Shown here: one piece after another, positions 36,437 through 46,964 of the stretch | Layout of the letters: the number at the start of each line of letters is the position of its first letter | How positions within the stretch are numbered: the first letter of the stretch is position 1 | Assembly (NCBI GenBank): GCA_006384855.1 | Contig: VCJN01002403.1 | Span: forward strand, 62,001-126,000 | Origin: Tetraselmis striata | Lineage: Eukaryota > Chlorophyta > Chlorodendrophyceae > Chlorodendrales > Chlorodendraceae | Direction: 5' to 3' | Length of the DNA stretch: 64,000 nt | Translations under genes and position numbers: made by a program | The notes under the pieces: generated by a model | Databases searched by the model: none | Told to the model about the DNA's origin: nothing | What the model saw: only the letters and a program-made list of their open reading frames with translations

Positions 36437-37282
36437 CTAGAACACTGAAGTGAACATGGGATCTCTGTCAGAGATGATACATCTGCTGAGACCATGGTGT
36501 CTGTAAATATTGTCCAAATATAATCCGGCCAGCTGTGTCGCATCAATCTTAATATTGCATGGCACAAAATGTGACTGTTTGGTGAATGTATCAACAAACG
36601 TAGCAATAGCATCATAGCCATCCACCTCAGGTAAGTTGGTTATAAAATCCATAGAGATTATCTCCCACGGCTTGGTTGCCTTTGGCAAGGGAAACAAAGA
36701 ACCATGAGGCTTGGTGGTAGCTGCTTTGATTCTAACGCAAGTATCACAGTGTTTGCAGTAATGCTTAACTGTTATATTCATACGTGGCCACCAAAACATA
36801 CGCAGTATGTTGGCAAGAGTGCGGGTATGGTTGGGGTGTCCATTACCAACATGATACTCCTCAATGATGAGTTTTCTCAGTTCAGAATCATTGGGTATAC
36901 AGACCTTATCTGCCATGTAGTAGAGACCATCAGTCTCATCTTGTCGCACACCGTTGGGGGTGCGTCCATGGCTGTAGGCAACATCAGTGATGTAGGCAGC
37001 TTTGATCTTGTTTATTAGCTTGCTGTCAATCTGCAAGGCGGACATTGCTGACAAATAGTCCTGCATTTGTTCAAGGTCAGCTTCGACCAGCTGGTTTTCA
37101 TATTCAGTCAATGCATAATGCAAGTCAGGGCGGCGAGAGAGAGCATCAGCCTCATTGGCAGCGCCTTTGCGATATAATATCTGCAACACAGGTTCATTAG
37201 TCTGTGGGTTGACTGCCATGTATGGTGAAGCTTCATGTAACCATAGGGCATGGCGTCTGCCTAGTCCTTCCTGTGTAGGCAA
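36437..37282 (-). CDS. pol part 3: RNase H end and integrase N-half
   Basis: Starts with the end of RNase H (GAANEADALSRRPD). The integrase zinc-binding HHCC motif follows (EYHVGNGHPNHTRT, then CKHCDTCVR) and the first two catalytic acidic residues (IISMDFITNLPE and IISDRDPMF). It ends at an in-frame TAG where related proteins have Trp, and the frame continues immediately afterwards. Confidence 0.9.
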   Translation of the reverse strand: MPTQEGLGRRHALWLHEASPYMAVNPQTNEPVLQILYRKGAANEADALSRRPDLHYALTEYENQLVEADLEQMQDYLSAMSALQIDSKLINKIKAAYITDVAYSHGRTPNGVRQDETDGLYYMADKVCIPNDSELRKLIIEEYHVGNGHPNHTRTLANILRMFWWPRMNITVKHYCKHCDTCVRIKAATTKPHGSLFPLPKATKPWEIISMDFITNLPEVDGYDAIATFVDTFTKQSHFVPCNIKIDATQLAGLYLDNIYRHHGLSRCIISDRDPMFTSVF

Positions 37283-37685
37283 AATGCCTCAATGTGGCAT
37301 GGTCAGTTATAGCTGTAATACGGCGACTGCCTTCCAAGTAGCAGCGCCATTCTTTCAGAGCACATACCACACCCAAGAGTTCTTGGTCATAGGTGGGATA
37401 ATTTGTTTGTGCAGCCTGCAATGTCTTTGCATAATAGCTGCAAGGGTGTAAGTGGCCATCAGCATTAGCCTGGAGCAGAACTGCACCTAAGGCATATTTG
37501 TTGGCGTCAGTAGCCACTACAAACTCAGCATCTTTGCCGGTGACAGGGCTTGCCAGCACTGGGGACTGGCACAAGGCTTGCTTCAGTTTTACAAATGCAG
37601 CTTGGCATTCAACTGTCCAATCTAATATTTTATCCTTTCTTGTGAGGGCATATAACGGTGCTGCAATAGCAGAATAATTGCGCAC
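37233..37685 (-). CDS. pol part 2: RT thumb and RNase H fragment
   Basis: This frame continues the same reading frame after the TGA. It carries IAAPLYALTRKD (RT connection) and the RNase H start FVVATDANKYALGAVLLQ, followed by TYDQELLGVVCALKEWRCYL and ITDHATLRHF. A frameshift near 37280 separates it from the next part, where the frame resumes as GLGRRHALWLHEAS. Confidence 0.88.
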   Translation of the reverse strand: MRNYSAIAAPLYALTRKDKILDWTVECQAAFVKLKQALCQSPVLASPVTGKDAEFVVATDANKYALGAVLLQANADGHLHPCSYYAKTLQAAQTNYPTYDQELLGVVCALKEWRCYLEGSRRITAITDHATLRHFAYTGRTRQTPCPMVT

Positions 37686-37703
37686 ATAGCGTCGGTAAAA
37701 ATT

Positions 37704-40112
37704 TCAGAAACCTAGATATTGTTGGACATTCTGAACGTTCTTAGGCCTGGGCCAATCCTGAACAGCCTTGATTTTATTAGGCGAGGGTCTTAGGCCAGCG
37801 TGTGATACCATATGTCCAAGGTATTCTAGTTCATTCTTGGCAAACCAGCATTTCTGTAATCGTAGTCTAATGTCATTAGACTCGAGCATAGTAAGAGCTG
37901 TGTCCAAATGTTGCAAATGTTCCTCAAGCGAGTTGCTAAAAATCAAGACATCATCCAGGTATACAAGTATAAAGGTATGCTTGTGTGGCTGGAGTATAGA
38001 TGTCATCAGGCGTTGAAAAAAGGAGGGAGCACTGGGGAGTCCAAATGGCATTACTAGCCACTCGAATTGGCCATAGACAGTTCGGAACGCTGTCTTAGGA
38101 ACATCAGGTGGATTAATCCGGAGTTGGTGATAACCTAAGGCGAGATCAAGAGCTGAATAGACAGTAGCACCAAATAGCATATCAAGTAATGCATCAGCAG
38201 GTGGAACAGGGAACTCAACCTTTTTGGTGTACTTATTCAATTGACGGTAGTCAATGCACATGCGCAGACCGCCATTGGCCTTGCGGGCGAAGAGAACAGG
38301 AGCTGCATATGGAGAGAAGGACTCCTGTATAAACTGTTTCTCAAGAAAAGAATTCAGTTGTGTTCTTAGTTCCTCTAATTCTGCAGGTGATAATCTGTAT
38401 ATTTTTCCTGCAGGAACTTGAGCATCAGGAACAAGAGGGATCTCATGATCAAGACCAGGGCGTAATTGTGGAAGGTTGTCAAGCGGAGAGCATATTGGTT
38501 TATGCTTTCGCAATAAGTCTCTGATCTGAGCGGTATAAGCTGCAGACTGGTCAGTGTCAATTGTATTTATCTCATCATCAATATCGAGCTCATCACTCTC
38601 TTTGGTGGCATTGTATTGTTTAACAATGGCGCAGAAATAAACTGTGTCAGGGTCATGCTTGGCAATTTCTCTGGCCATGGCATTAGCATGAACCATTCTG
38701 ACATTAGCCTGGCGGGGCTCTGTTTGGCATTGGACTTTTAGTCCTGTGGAAAATGTCATCAGACCAGATTCCCAATCAACATGTGGGTTGTGTTGTTTCA
38801 GGAATTGCATCCCTAAAACTAGATTGAAATTATGTTGTAACGGTGTGACTGTGAAGTCAATGGGTATTGTGTAATTGTTGATATTTAATTCAAGGGTGAT
38901 TTTTTGTGAGGCGAGAACCATTCTACCATCAGCAAGAATAACTCTTACTTTGTTTTGAAGTGGTGTAGTTGGTATTTTATTTTCTTTGACATACTTGGTG
39001 CTGGCAAAGTTCAAAGTAGCACCGCTGTCAACCAGTACGGAAGGTGTTATATTAAATTCAGCACATGTTGGGTGTAACAGCAATAAGTCATGATCAGACT
39101 TGCTGGTAACAAAACATTTCTCTGTCATCATACGTGACTGGTGGGACTTTGTGGCTTTTGGTTTATATTCCTTACCTTGCTGTTCAGCCAGCATGGTTTT
39201 GAGTTCCTCAGTGGTAACGACGTCATTAATTGCCTGGGCTGAACGTTCCTCAACAGTGTAGTCAGCCAGGTAGACATCAACATACCACTCAGTGGGTCCC
39301 AAAGGTTCAGTATCAGTCGCTGAACTGGGTGTGTGAAACAGATATGTTCCAGGCGGGTAGCTATGAATTTTCTTATATTTTGAAAGCAGTGATTTCCAGG
39401 ATTGTCTTAATTGTGAGGACCATCTGGGCATAACAATAATACCTCTTGTGTCAAAAGGTGACTCTTGTCTTTGCACCTCAAAATGCTGCAAGATAGGCAG
39501 GCCTGTGTCATCATACACTGGATTGATGAACACAGTTTTACCTTTGATATTTTGTTGCAGAAATGGTTTTTCAGCACTGCAATAATCTGAGCAGACAGCA
39601 TCATATGCTGAGGCACAGGCATCAAAAGTGACTGGACCATAGGCATAATTCAGTCTCTTGAATTCTGCTTGGTCAAACACAACAGAGTCAGTTGGACATG
39701 CATTTGGTTTTGCATATTTGTCAATTTCAGTGTCATTCTTTTGATTATTGTTTTTGGTACGCATTCTGCGTACTCGAGATCTCTTTTGCATGATAGTCAG
39801 TTTGGCATGCAGTTTAGCATGCGTCTTTTTGTCTTTGACATTTTTGTCGACATTTTCTCTGCACCCTGTCTCGTCCTCGATGTCGGCAACGAGGTGTGAA
39901 TGAGCACAGGAACACCCATGAGCTTCATGCTCAGGTTGTGAGTCGGAGGGGTTCAGTGCCGCGGGAGCGCAATGCTCAACCATATCGACATATGTATCCT
40001 CGATCTCATGCAGGGGCTGAGCAGGCAATTTAGCAGTGCATGCATGTTTGCATGGACTCACATGCAATTTCTTTGCATGGACTCGGCGACATGTCAATGT
40101 CGATTGTCTCAA
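37704..40112 (-). CDS. pol part 1: methyltransferase-like domain, protease, reverse transcriptase
   Basis: An 802-residue frame. A Lys-rich linker comes first. Residues about 145-290 resemble an adenine-specific (Dam-like) methyltransferase: YGPVTFDACASAYDAV, then KTVFINPVYDD (the usual NPPY is NPVY), then IIVMPRWSSQLRQSW. An aspartic protease follows with VLVDSGATLNFAS (DSG at 362-364). The reverse transcriptase shows MCIDYRQLNKYT, then FEWLVMPFGLPSAPSFFQR, then the catalytic VYLDDVLIFSNS. The frame ends at a TGA near 37704-37706, in the conserved YLGF.NFYRRY motif, and continues in the same frame after it. The methyltransferase resemblance is by motif only, and activity is doubtful. Confidence 0.85.
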   Translation of the reverse strand: MRQSTLTCRRVHAKKLHVSPCKHACTAKLPAQPLHEIEDTYVDMVEHCAPAALNPSDSQPEHEAHGCSCAHSHLVADIEDETGCRENVDKNVKDKKTHAKLHAKLTIMQKRSRVRRMRTKNNNQKNDTEIDKYAKPNACPTDSVVFDQAEFKRLNYAYGPVTFDACASAYDAVCSDYCSAEKPFLQQNIKGKTVFINPVYDDTGLPILQHFEVQRQESPFDTRGIIVMPRWSSQLRQSWKSLLSKYKKIHSYPPGTYLFHTPSSATDTEPLGPTEWYVDVYLADYTVEERSAQAINDVVTTEELKTMLAEQQGKEYKPKATKSHQSRMMTEKCFVTSKSDHDLLLLHPTCAEFNITPSVLVDSGATLNFASTKYVKENKIPTTPLQNKVRVILADGRMVLASQKITLELNINNYTIPIDFTVTPLQHNFNLVLGMQFLKQHNPHVDWESGLMTFSTGLKVQCQTEPRQANVRMVHANAMAREIAKHDPDTVYFCAIVKQYNATKESDELDIDDEINTIDTDQSAAYTAQIRDLLRKHKPICSPLDNLPQLRPGLDHEIPLVPDAQVPAGKIYRLSPAELEELRTQLNSFLEKQFIQESFSPYAAPVLFARKANGGLRMCIDYRQLNKYTKKVEFPVPPADALLDMLFGATVYSALDLALGYHQLRINPPDVPKTAFRTVYGQFEWLVMPFGLPSAPSFFQRLMTSILQPHKHTFILVYLDDVLIFSNSLEEHLQHLDTALTMLESNDIRLRLQKCWFAKNELEYLGHMVSHAGLRPSPNKIKAVQDWPRPKNVQNVQQYLGF

Positions 40113-40358
40113 TTACATTGAGAGGCACAGGTTGGCATTTTGCTCAACACCGACATTTGTTTTTGTGTAAGTCGATCTTGTCGACTTGCTTGGCTAGCTT
40201 GTCAGCTGCCACTGCATGTATTTTTGCATGGACTTACTCTGAGTCGAGACAGTCTCGTTGGCGTGGCTAGCCATCTTTTCACCTCGGCTCTTTCGTGCTT
40301 GGGAATCGCCTGCACAATACGTTGCACTTGCAAGTACTCAAGCACATCGAAAGGTTCA

Positions 40359-40706
40359 TTATGCAACAAGGCACAGCAAAAGGTTCATGCAGCAGAGCAA
40401 ATGCAGCTTGTAGCTTGCGCTGCAAGTCGACGCAATAACATGTAGCCATCTTCGGGTCGCTCGGCTTGACGCATATGTCACGCGCGTAGTCTCCGGTGGG
40501 GCCTTGCTGTGTCGCGCGTAGTTCTCCGGAAAAGCCTTGACTGCCGGGAAGTCATGAACGTCGGCGAGCTTGTGAGAGATGTTTTGGGTTGGCGCCACAA
40601 CGCGGGCTTCCAGCATCTTCTTCTCGACAATTTGACGCATAGACTGCTCGGCGGGTGGACCACCGGGAGGGTAACCGGCTTGACGGGCGCTCTGGTGCGA
40701 TGCCAT
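40359..40706 (-). pseudogene. gag-like 5' ORF of retrotransposon 1
   Basis: This 115-residue frame lies just downstream of the primer-binding site in sense and starts MASHQSARQAGYPPGGPPAE. Its position fits the start of gag, but it is much shorter than a normal gag and I see no zinc knuckle. It is probably truncated by frameshift. The assignment rests mainly on position. Confidence 0.4.
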
Positions 40707-40842
40707 GGCGACACGCGACTCGGATAAAGGTTGAAGGGTACAGAATCGTTACCAGGGTCGATAGGACCTGCGAAATCGCGAATGTATCGTCGTGCGTGCG
40801 AGAGCAGGTCGCGGTCGGGTCGGCAGGTGGAGATGGATCGTA

Positions 40843-40859
40843 ACAGGAAGCCGAAACCA
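40843..40859 (-). other. Primer-binding site of retrotransposon 1
   Basis: In sense, one base after the 5' LTR, the sequence TGGTTTCGGCTTCCTG begins with the TGG that complements a tRNA CCA end. The matching tRNA cannot be named without the genome's tRNA set. Confidence 0.6.
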
Positions 40860-40860
40860 G

Positions 40861-41217
40861 TGTAAGTACTCGTGACAGTACTTAGTGAAACAGGGCTCTT
40901 ACTCGTAGCGTTTGGCGAATTGAGTTGGTTGCTGAATGTAATCTCTTACAAGTTGTTGGTGGCATTCGATATTTATCCTATAGCGGTCCGACTCGGCACC
41001 GCGGACAGGCAGCTAGTGTCATGATGATTAAGGAGTTGTAGCGCGTACTGTATGTTACAAGGAATATTACTGGCGTCTGGTTGTGGAAGTACCAGTAAAT
41101 AATACGCGTGCTGAAATATCAGTACGGCAGTACATGCGCGTGCTGAATACTTGGCCATAATCTCGGCGTCACTGGTTTATGGTGGTATTAGGGTAGTCGC
41201 TAGGCGCAACCCTAACA
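40861..41217 (-). repeat. 5' LTR of retrotransposon 1
   Basis: Near-identical to the other LTR, with one difference seen (GGCATTCGATA versus GGCATTTGATA on the plus strand). It should hold the promoter and polyadenylation signals of the element. Its near identity argues for a recent insertion or gene conversion. Confidence 0.93.
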
Positions 41218-42147
41218 GTAGCACATGAGGCAGCAGCGCAGCTACCATAAACGCAATGCAACCAGTGTAATAGACCATTCACAGTACTTTATGTATTGTT
41301 GAAGAGGTCTGACAAACAAAGTGCGGAAGCTGGGAAATCGTGCGGCCGGAAAGTAGCGGGACAGAAAGCGCAGCTAGCTCGGCGCTTTATTTAAGATTAC
41401 CCTTCGTATGAAATAGGGATAGACGGTGGTGTTGGGGCCGGCTTGATGTGCGTCGCGGAAGAAGAGCGAAGCGGGGTCGCCGGCGGATCGGGGGTCGCGG
41501 GTTTTGGGCTGCCGCGGCCGTCTAGCTGGATCCCTCGGGGGGGGAGGGGTGGGGGCGTTCGACCGTCCCTTCCCCCCCCCCCCCCCCCCACCCAGCATGG
41601 TGGGTCGCGGATGAACGGCCGCCCGGTCAAAGTTAAGGTCTGGATCTAGGTCTCGGTCTCGGGGCGCAGGTATGGAGCGCGCATTATTGTGCGGGGGTGC
41701 TGCGGCGCCGGTCGGAGGCGGGCAGCCCGCGCGCCGGAGACGGCGCAAGTGCCGTCATCGGTGCCGGCGCCGGGTAGACAGGTTGGCCACGAGGGCCGAG
41801 ATCGCGCCCCGGCCGATGGCGGTGCGAGTCAGTTTCTTTGGCGGAGCCGGCACTAGCTCCGACAAGGCATCGGATTCGGCGGCGCGGCGTTGACGGCACG
41901 TAATGGATCGTAGTTGGGAGGCGGGTGGTCGTCGGCCACTCCAACGAAAAAATATGTAAATCGCGAAAAATCACGCGGCGGTCGTTCTAAGAGCACGCAC
42001 GGGCGCGCGTGTGGGTCGGCGGTCTGGGACATTGGGTCCTCCGGTGTGTGCACAGCATCTTGAGCCTTCTTGATTTCGCTAGGCGACGGTGTAGAGTAGG
42101 GGTGCGGCGGCGCGATGCCGACGGCTGGAGGGGGTACCATGACCTCC
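41218..42147. other. Intergenic, GC-rich, no supported gene
   Basis: A GC-rich segment with a C-run at 41575-41589. Minus-strand Pro/Arg-rich frames cover it, but their composition follows base bias. No domain is seen. Confidence 0.4.
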
Positions 42148-43630
42148 TGTTATGTACTCTACACTGCTGTACTTTGTACTGCGGGAGCCGACGAAGGAGC
42201 GAAGAACTGGCGACTGAGGCGGACGAGAACGAGTACAAGCCAAGCGAAGTACGAGTATGAGCATTGCGAGTGCGAGTACAAGTGAAGGCGAAGTACTGGT
42301 ACGAGGACGACGAGGCGACAGTACGCGCGACTACAAGGCGACTAGTAGTGCAGGACAGTATTACGAGTACCCACATGGGGTGCGAGTAACCTGTATGTAC
42401 CTGCGTACCAGCATCGGCGATTGTCGTACGCTATGGTGTCACCTGCTAGAGGATGATGATACCTAGCGTGAGATGGAGCGCTGCCATATATAGTAAGGTA
42501 TGAGTATTAGTAGGTACTAGAACCTACTAGAACCACCTAGAACGCTATAGCATGTGCGAGTAACTTCTCGTATGTGCATAATAGCGAATGAAACTAACCG
42601 CTGTGCTGCGGACAGGCGAAGGTGCTAGGAACCGTGTCTGTACTTAGTAGTATGTGACTAATATAGCGACGGGCCGCGGATTAGGACCGGACACGTCGAT
42701 TTTAGTATTAGTCTAGTAGTTAGACGCAGCACAAGTGGCGGGAATTGGAATCAAGTGTTACAATGAATCAAGCTCCGAAACCAAGTGTTACAGCCCCCTT
42801 AGGACTTAGGCCGAATAGTCGTCTAGCCATAGATAGTCCTAAAGCAGGAGCTGTGTCGAGGGCCCATTGGATCGTTATTCCACACGGCTAGGAATAATGA
42901 GCGGAGATTTGGGAAAAGGGATTCTTACAGTACCGGAATGCCGGTAACCTGGGTGACTGGCCCGGCGGTGGTTTTGCCGGCCTATTTATAGTCGCTGGTT
43001 TCCGTCATTCCGTGCGCTGCGTATTGATTCCAATTCCCGCCACTTGTGCTGCGTCTAACTACTAGACTAATACTAAAATCGACGTGTCCGGTCCTAATCC
43101 GCGGCCCGTCGCTATTTTAGTCACATACTACTAAGTACAGACACGGTTCCTAGCACCTTCGCCTGTCCGCAGCACAGCGGTTAGTTTCATTCGCTATTAT
43201 GCACATACGAGAAGTTACTCGCACATGCTATAGCGTTCTAGGTGGTTCTAGTAGGTTCTAGTACCTACTAATACTCATACCTTACTATATATGGCAGCGC
43301 TCCATCTCACGCTAGGTATCATCATCCTCTAGCAGGTGACACCATAGCGTACGACAATCGCCGATGCTGGTACGTAGGTACATACAGGTTACTCGCACCC
43401 CATGTGGGTACTCGTAATACTGTCCTGCACTACTAGTCGCCTTGTAGTCGCGCGTACTGTCGCCTCGTCGTCCTCGTACCAGTACTTCGCCTTCACTTGT
43501 ACTCGCACTCGCAATGCTCATACTCGTACTTCGCTTGGCTTGTACTCGTTCTCGTCCGCCTCAGTCGCCAGTTCTTCGCTCCTTCGTCGGCTCCCGCAGT
43601 ACAAAGTACAGCAGTGTAGAGTACATAACA
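42148..43630. mobile_element. Foldback element with two 607-bp inverted arms
   Basis: Arms 42148-42754 and 43024-43630 are inverse complements with at least two mismatches seen, separated by a 269-bp spacer. The termini are TGTTATGTAC and GTACATAACA, and the element is flanked on both sides by CCTCC (42143-42147 and 43631-43635), which looks like a 5-bp target duplication. The arms are rich in GTACGAG-type simple repeats and carry the same short ORF in mirror image (42257-42466 and 43312-43521). No transposase is present. The TG...CA ends with a 5-bp duplication match LTR-element integration. Confidence 0.85.
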
Positions 43631-43739
43631 CCTCCCCACGTGGGGGTGACGAAGTCATGGTGGCGGCAGGCACTCCGAAGATGAGGCCGCACTCCGCCGA
43701 CTTTATCATCTCCAGCCGCCACACTGGGTAATTTAGGGT

Positions 43740-46700
43740 TTAGGGTTTGTGACGTGAAGAGCAAGCGCTGAGAGCGGCAGATTGACGAAGCAGTGGTAGC
43801 GTCAGATCACGATGGGGGCACCGGGAGGGGCACCGCAGCGGAGTCTTGTCGAACTTGGAAGTGGCGAAGGGGCGCGATGTGGCCGAAGAAAAACCACGCG
43901 CCAAGTGACCGGAGAACGTTGGGGTCGATGTTGTCCGGAACGACGTCGGAGTTAGTGGCCCACCCGCCTTGGTGGCGGATGTTGGACAGCGGGACCCCGA
44001 TGGCGCTAGCAGCAGAGGCTGCACCCTTGCAAAGGTTGTAAGAGGTCCATGAAGTGCCGGCGAAAGGGGCAGCACCGACGAGACGGACGGTTTAGAGAGC
44101 CAGTCCGACATTGTAGCGGCAGTCCACGACTTTGATTGCTCGCTGGGGTTGATCGTTAGTCTCGGCCAAGGCAACATGGGCTAGGGGGGGAGACTGGACG
44201 TCGTCGATGAAGTGGTGCAAGAGACGGGCGACGTGGGGGTCCTCCGACACCGGAAGGAGCAGCACGCGTAGGTCGTCTTGGTTGCGCAGGCCGGCACGGC
44301 CCTTGTAACAGTACACCTGCATGGTGATGTTGTAGGAGTCGACATGCACGTCCCGCACTCGGCGTAAGTCCCCTAACAAAGAACACAAAGTTGAAAACCA
44401 CGGCCATAAGGGCCCGGAAGTCGTAATGCTACTCGGGGGGAGGAGCAGAAACAATCAATTCGGCCCGCTCTACGAAAGAGAAAGCGACATCGGCATGCAA
44501 TGGGACGCGTAAGGCAACGGCCTCCATGCGGCGTTGCCTGAGTAGCAGGCCGCGACGCGCAACGATGCGGTGCATGCTGTCTTTAGGGATGGGGTCGATA
44601 TTGTGCAGTTCGAAGAATGTGTTGATTGCGGGCAGGTAGGGCTGCAACGACTTAGCTCCAATGTGGCCCCGCTCACCAATCCAAGCGACGCACCGATCGA
44701 CGGTAGCAATAGTCGCCTCCAGCGGGCTGCTGTTTTTTGGAGGTGTGGCATACGTCGGCGAGCTGAGACCGCTTGCCGGCGTAGCTCTTGAGCGTTTGGG
44801 AGGTGAAAGAGCTGGAGATGAGGCTCAGGGTGTGCTGCCCCAGCTTGTCCGAGCCGAACGCTTCTTGTAAACATGCCCGGAGTGAAGCCGCCCATGGGGC
44901 GAGAGCCTCGGGGTCGTCAATCGCGTAAGTGCGACGCTTGGCCGGCCGAGCGAGTAACAGAAGGCTGGCCCATTCAGGCAAAGTTGCCGGCAGTTGGATG
45001 GTAATTTGCTAGACAGTTTAGTCTAGGCACCCGTGCGGTTTTGCGGGGCAATGTTCATGTACGCGGGCCGCCCCGCGCGCCCGTCGAGCTCGTAGCGCAT
45101 GTCTCGCGCGTAGCGTGCACGATGCGAATGATGGTCGTTGCGAGCTGGTTGTAACATGTAGAGTAAGAACCGACGGACATAGTGATGAAATGGTACTACG
45201 GGAGACGGGTTGTTGAACCGTCATGTGCATGTTTAGGTGCAGATGGTTGAGCCGCACCCGGTTGTGGTTGTAAGAAGCGCGGCACCGACGAGGAAGGTCT
45301 AAATGAAGTATGTAGGGTTGGGAGGTCCGGTCCGGACACGGGGCTAGGGTTCGTTGTGCGGCGGTCACCGAAAGGTGACCTTGCAAAGCGCCATCAACTC
45401 CGACAGAAGGCGTCCCACGCCGTCACTTGTGCTCACCTTCGCGTCCACGTCCTCGACAGCCACCGTGTCCACGTCCACGCCGGCGACCGGCGATCGAGCG
45501 TCGCCGCCACCCGAGCAATGGCGGTAGCCTTCGCGCTGATGGCGAGTGTGGCCTTGAAGACCCGACGCTCGTAGTCGCGCATCAGGTCGCCGAAAACCGC
45601 AGAGCCCAAATGTTGTGCTGCGGGCTGGAAATGCTGAGCCTGCAGTACGTCCAACACCCCATGACACAACACTTCCCGCCGCGGTAACCCGTACGATATT
45701 GCGAAAACTTCCCGAATATAAGATGCGATATGTGGTTCGCAACCGATCTGAGCGCCGTTCCAACCATAAACTTCGCACCGATGGCACAGGCTCCGTCAGA
45801 CTAGCTAGGGGAAAACGTACACTAGCTACTTATGCCTTCTATTTTGACTAAACTGCCTTTCTGTCCGAGCGTTTAGGGTTTTAAAGGCATATGGTGCCAG
45901 CAAAATGCGAATCCCTGATGGGGGTGGCCAATCGGGCGACCGTCGCGACAGTGGACCTCGCGGCCGCCGTCCCGGGACATACACGCGCCCCGAGCCAACC
46001 GTAATCGCCTTGCGTCCTCAAAGGGGGCAGGAGATAGGGCTACGGGGTGGGCGGGAGCTGGTGGGCTGAACGGGGGTGTGCTAGTGGATGCATGATTCGC
46101 GGCCCGCAGTGCGGGGCGGGTAGTACTTCGGGTGGCGCGGCGCGCGCGGACAGATCATTCGTACCGTATTCGCATCGTCGCAAAATGTCGTACGCGGGTT
46201 ACCGCGGGAAGTATTGTGCGATCACCGTGTACACGCTTGATCGTGTTAAGCCTCCGCATGAAGGCTAGACGAAAGCAAAACGCCTTGGCGATGGCCTCGG
46301 CGTGGTTCCGGGCGCGCGCGAGGTAAGGGTGACGTCTTGATTAGCAGCGGGGCTGCAAGGTAGCATCTCGTCGAGGGCGAGTAGGAAGATAGCGGTTGTG
46401 TGAGCCCCCAAACACGTCATCCAAATGTACTCCTTCTGGGCCGGCAAATGTTGGCCATCATGCTTGATGTAGTCGTTCGTCATGTGGGTAAGCAAAGGGA
46501 AAAGCCCAGGCGCCCGGCTGACCGGTCGAACGTCCTCGTAACCATGCTCTGCTCGTTGCAGGAACTCTGGCACCGCGAGGTAGTCGTTCTCGTCACTCGC
46601 AGATTTGGCTATGCCACGGCCGCTCTGGACTAGCTCTAACAGGTCGGGGCGCACTGCGGCTCCCCCGCTGCATTTTGGCTCTCCCGCGACGCGCTGCCCG

Positions 46701-46891
46701 GAACCAGAGCCACGTATTCCGTCTCCATCGACACCACGTCCACGAGCCATCAACTTGGCTAGCGACGATGTGAGCTCGAGCAGCAATGTAGACTGGACCC
46801 GCATGTCTGCATGCAACGATTCGGGCGTCGGCTTGGCGATGGTGTCTTCCCTATCTGGCATGGTGATGACGTGCGGATGAGAATTACACAC
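43740..46891 (-). pseudogene. Tyrosine-recombinase element, decayed copy B
   Basis: In sense order, a gag-like frame (46891-46265) contains STLLLELTSSLAKLMARGRG and EYIWMTCLGAHTTAIFLLAL. A frame at 45.4-45.7 kb has AVFGDLMRDYERRVF. A recombinase N-terminal domain (44.45-44.98 kb) shows SSSFTSQTLKSYAGK and LQPYLPAINTFFELHNIDPI. A C-terminal region near 43.85-44.1 kb reads LCKGAASAASAIGVPLSNIR, then HQGGWATNSDVV. That last block matches the LRKGaA..a...GVP...I...GGW signature of DIRS/Crypton-type tyrosine recombinases, but Arg is Cys and the expected Tyr near the end is not evident. Several frame breaks show it is dead. No reverse transcriptase is visible between the parts. Confidence 0.6.
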
Positions 46892-46964
46892 ACGGATGCT
46901 GAGCTAGCCGGGTGTGATCTTAAAACAATCTGTGACCTTGCCCGCAATAATAAGTTAGGGGACA

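Larger units (their letters stand above)
35046..41217 (-). mobile_element. Ty3/gypsy LTR retrotransposon 1 (recent insertion)
   Basis: Two 357-bp LTRs (35046-35402 and 40861-41217) differ at only one position that I can find. Both begin TGTAAGTACT and end CCCTAACA on the plus strand. The element is flanked by the 5-bp duplication GTAGC (35041-35045 and 41218-41222). The coding strand is minus. Order from 5' to 3' is: gag-like ORF, methyltransferase-like domain, aspartic protease, reverse transcriptase, RNase H, integrase, chromodomain. That protease-RT-RH-IN order is diagnostic of Ty3/gypsy, and the chromodomain suggests a chromovirus-like lineage. Two in-frame stops and one frameshift break pol. 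Confidence 0.93.

Noticed and set aside
42257-43521. Two identical 69-residue ORFs as a gene pair
   Set aside because: They are mirror images produced by the inverted arms of the foldback element and consist of GTACGAG-type simple repeats, with no domain.
43734-43748. Telomere-like TTTAGGGTTTAGGGTTT
   Set aside because: Only about two units, and similar isolated GGGTTTAGG-type words occur elsewhere by chance. This is not enough for an interstitial telomere.
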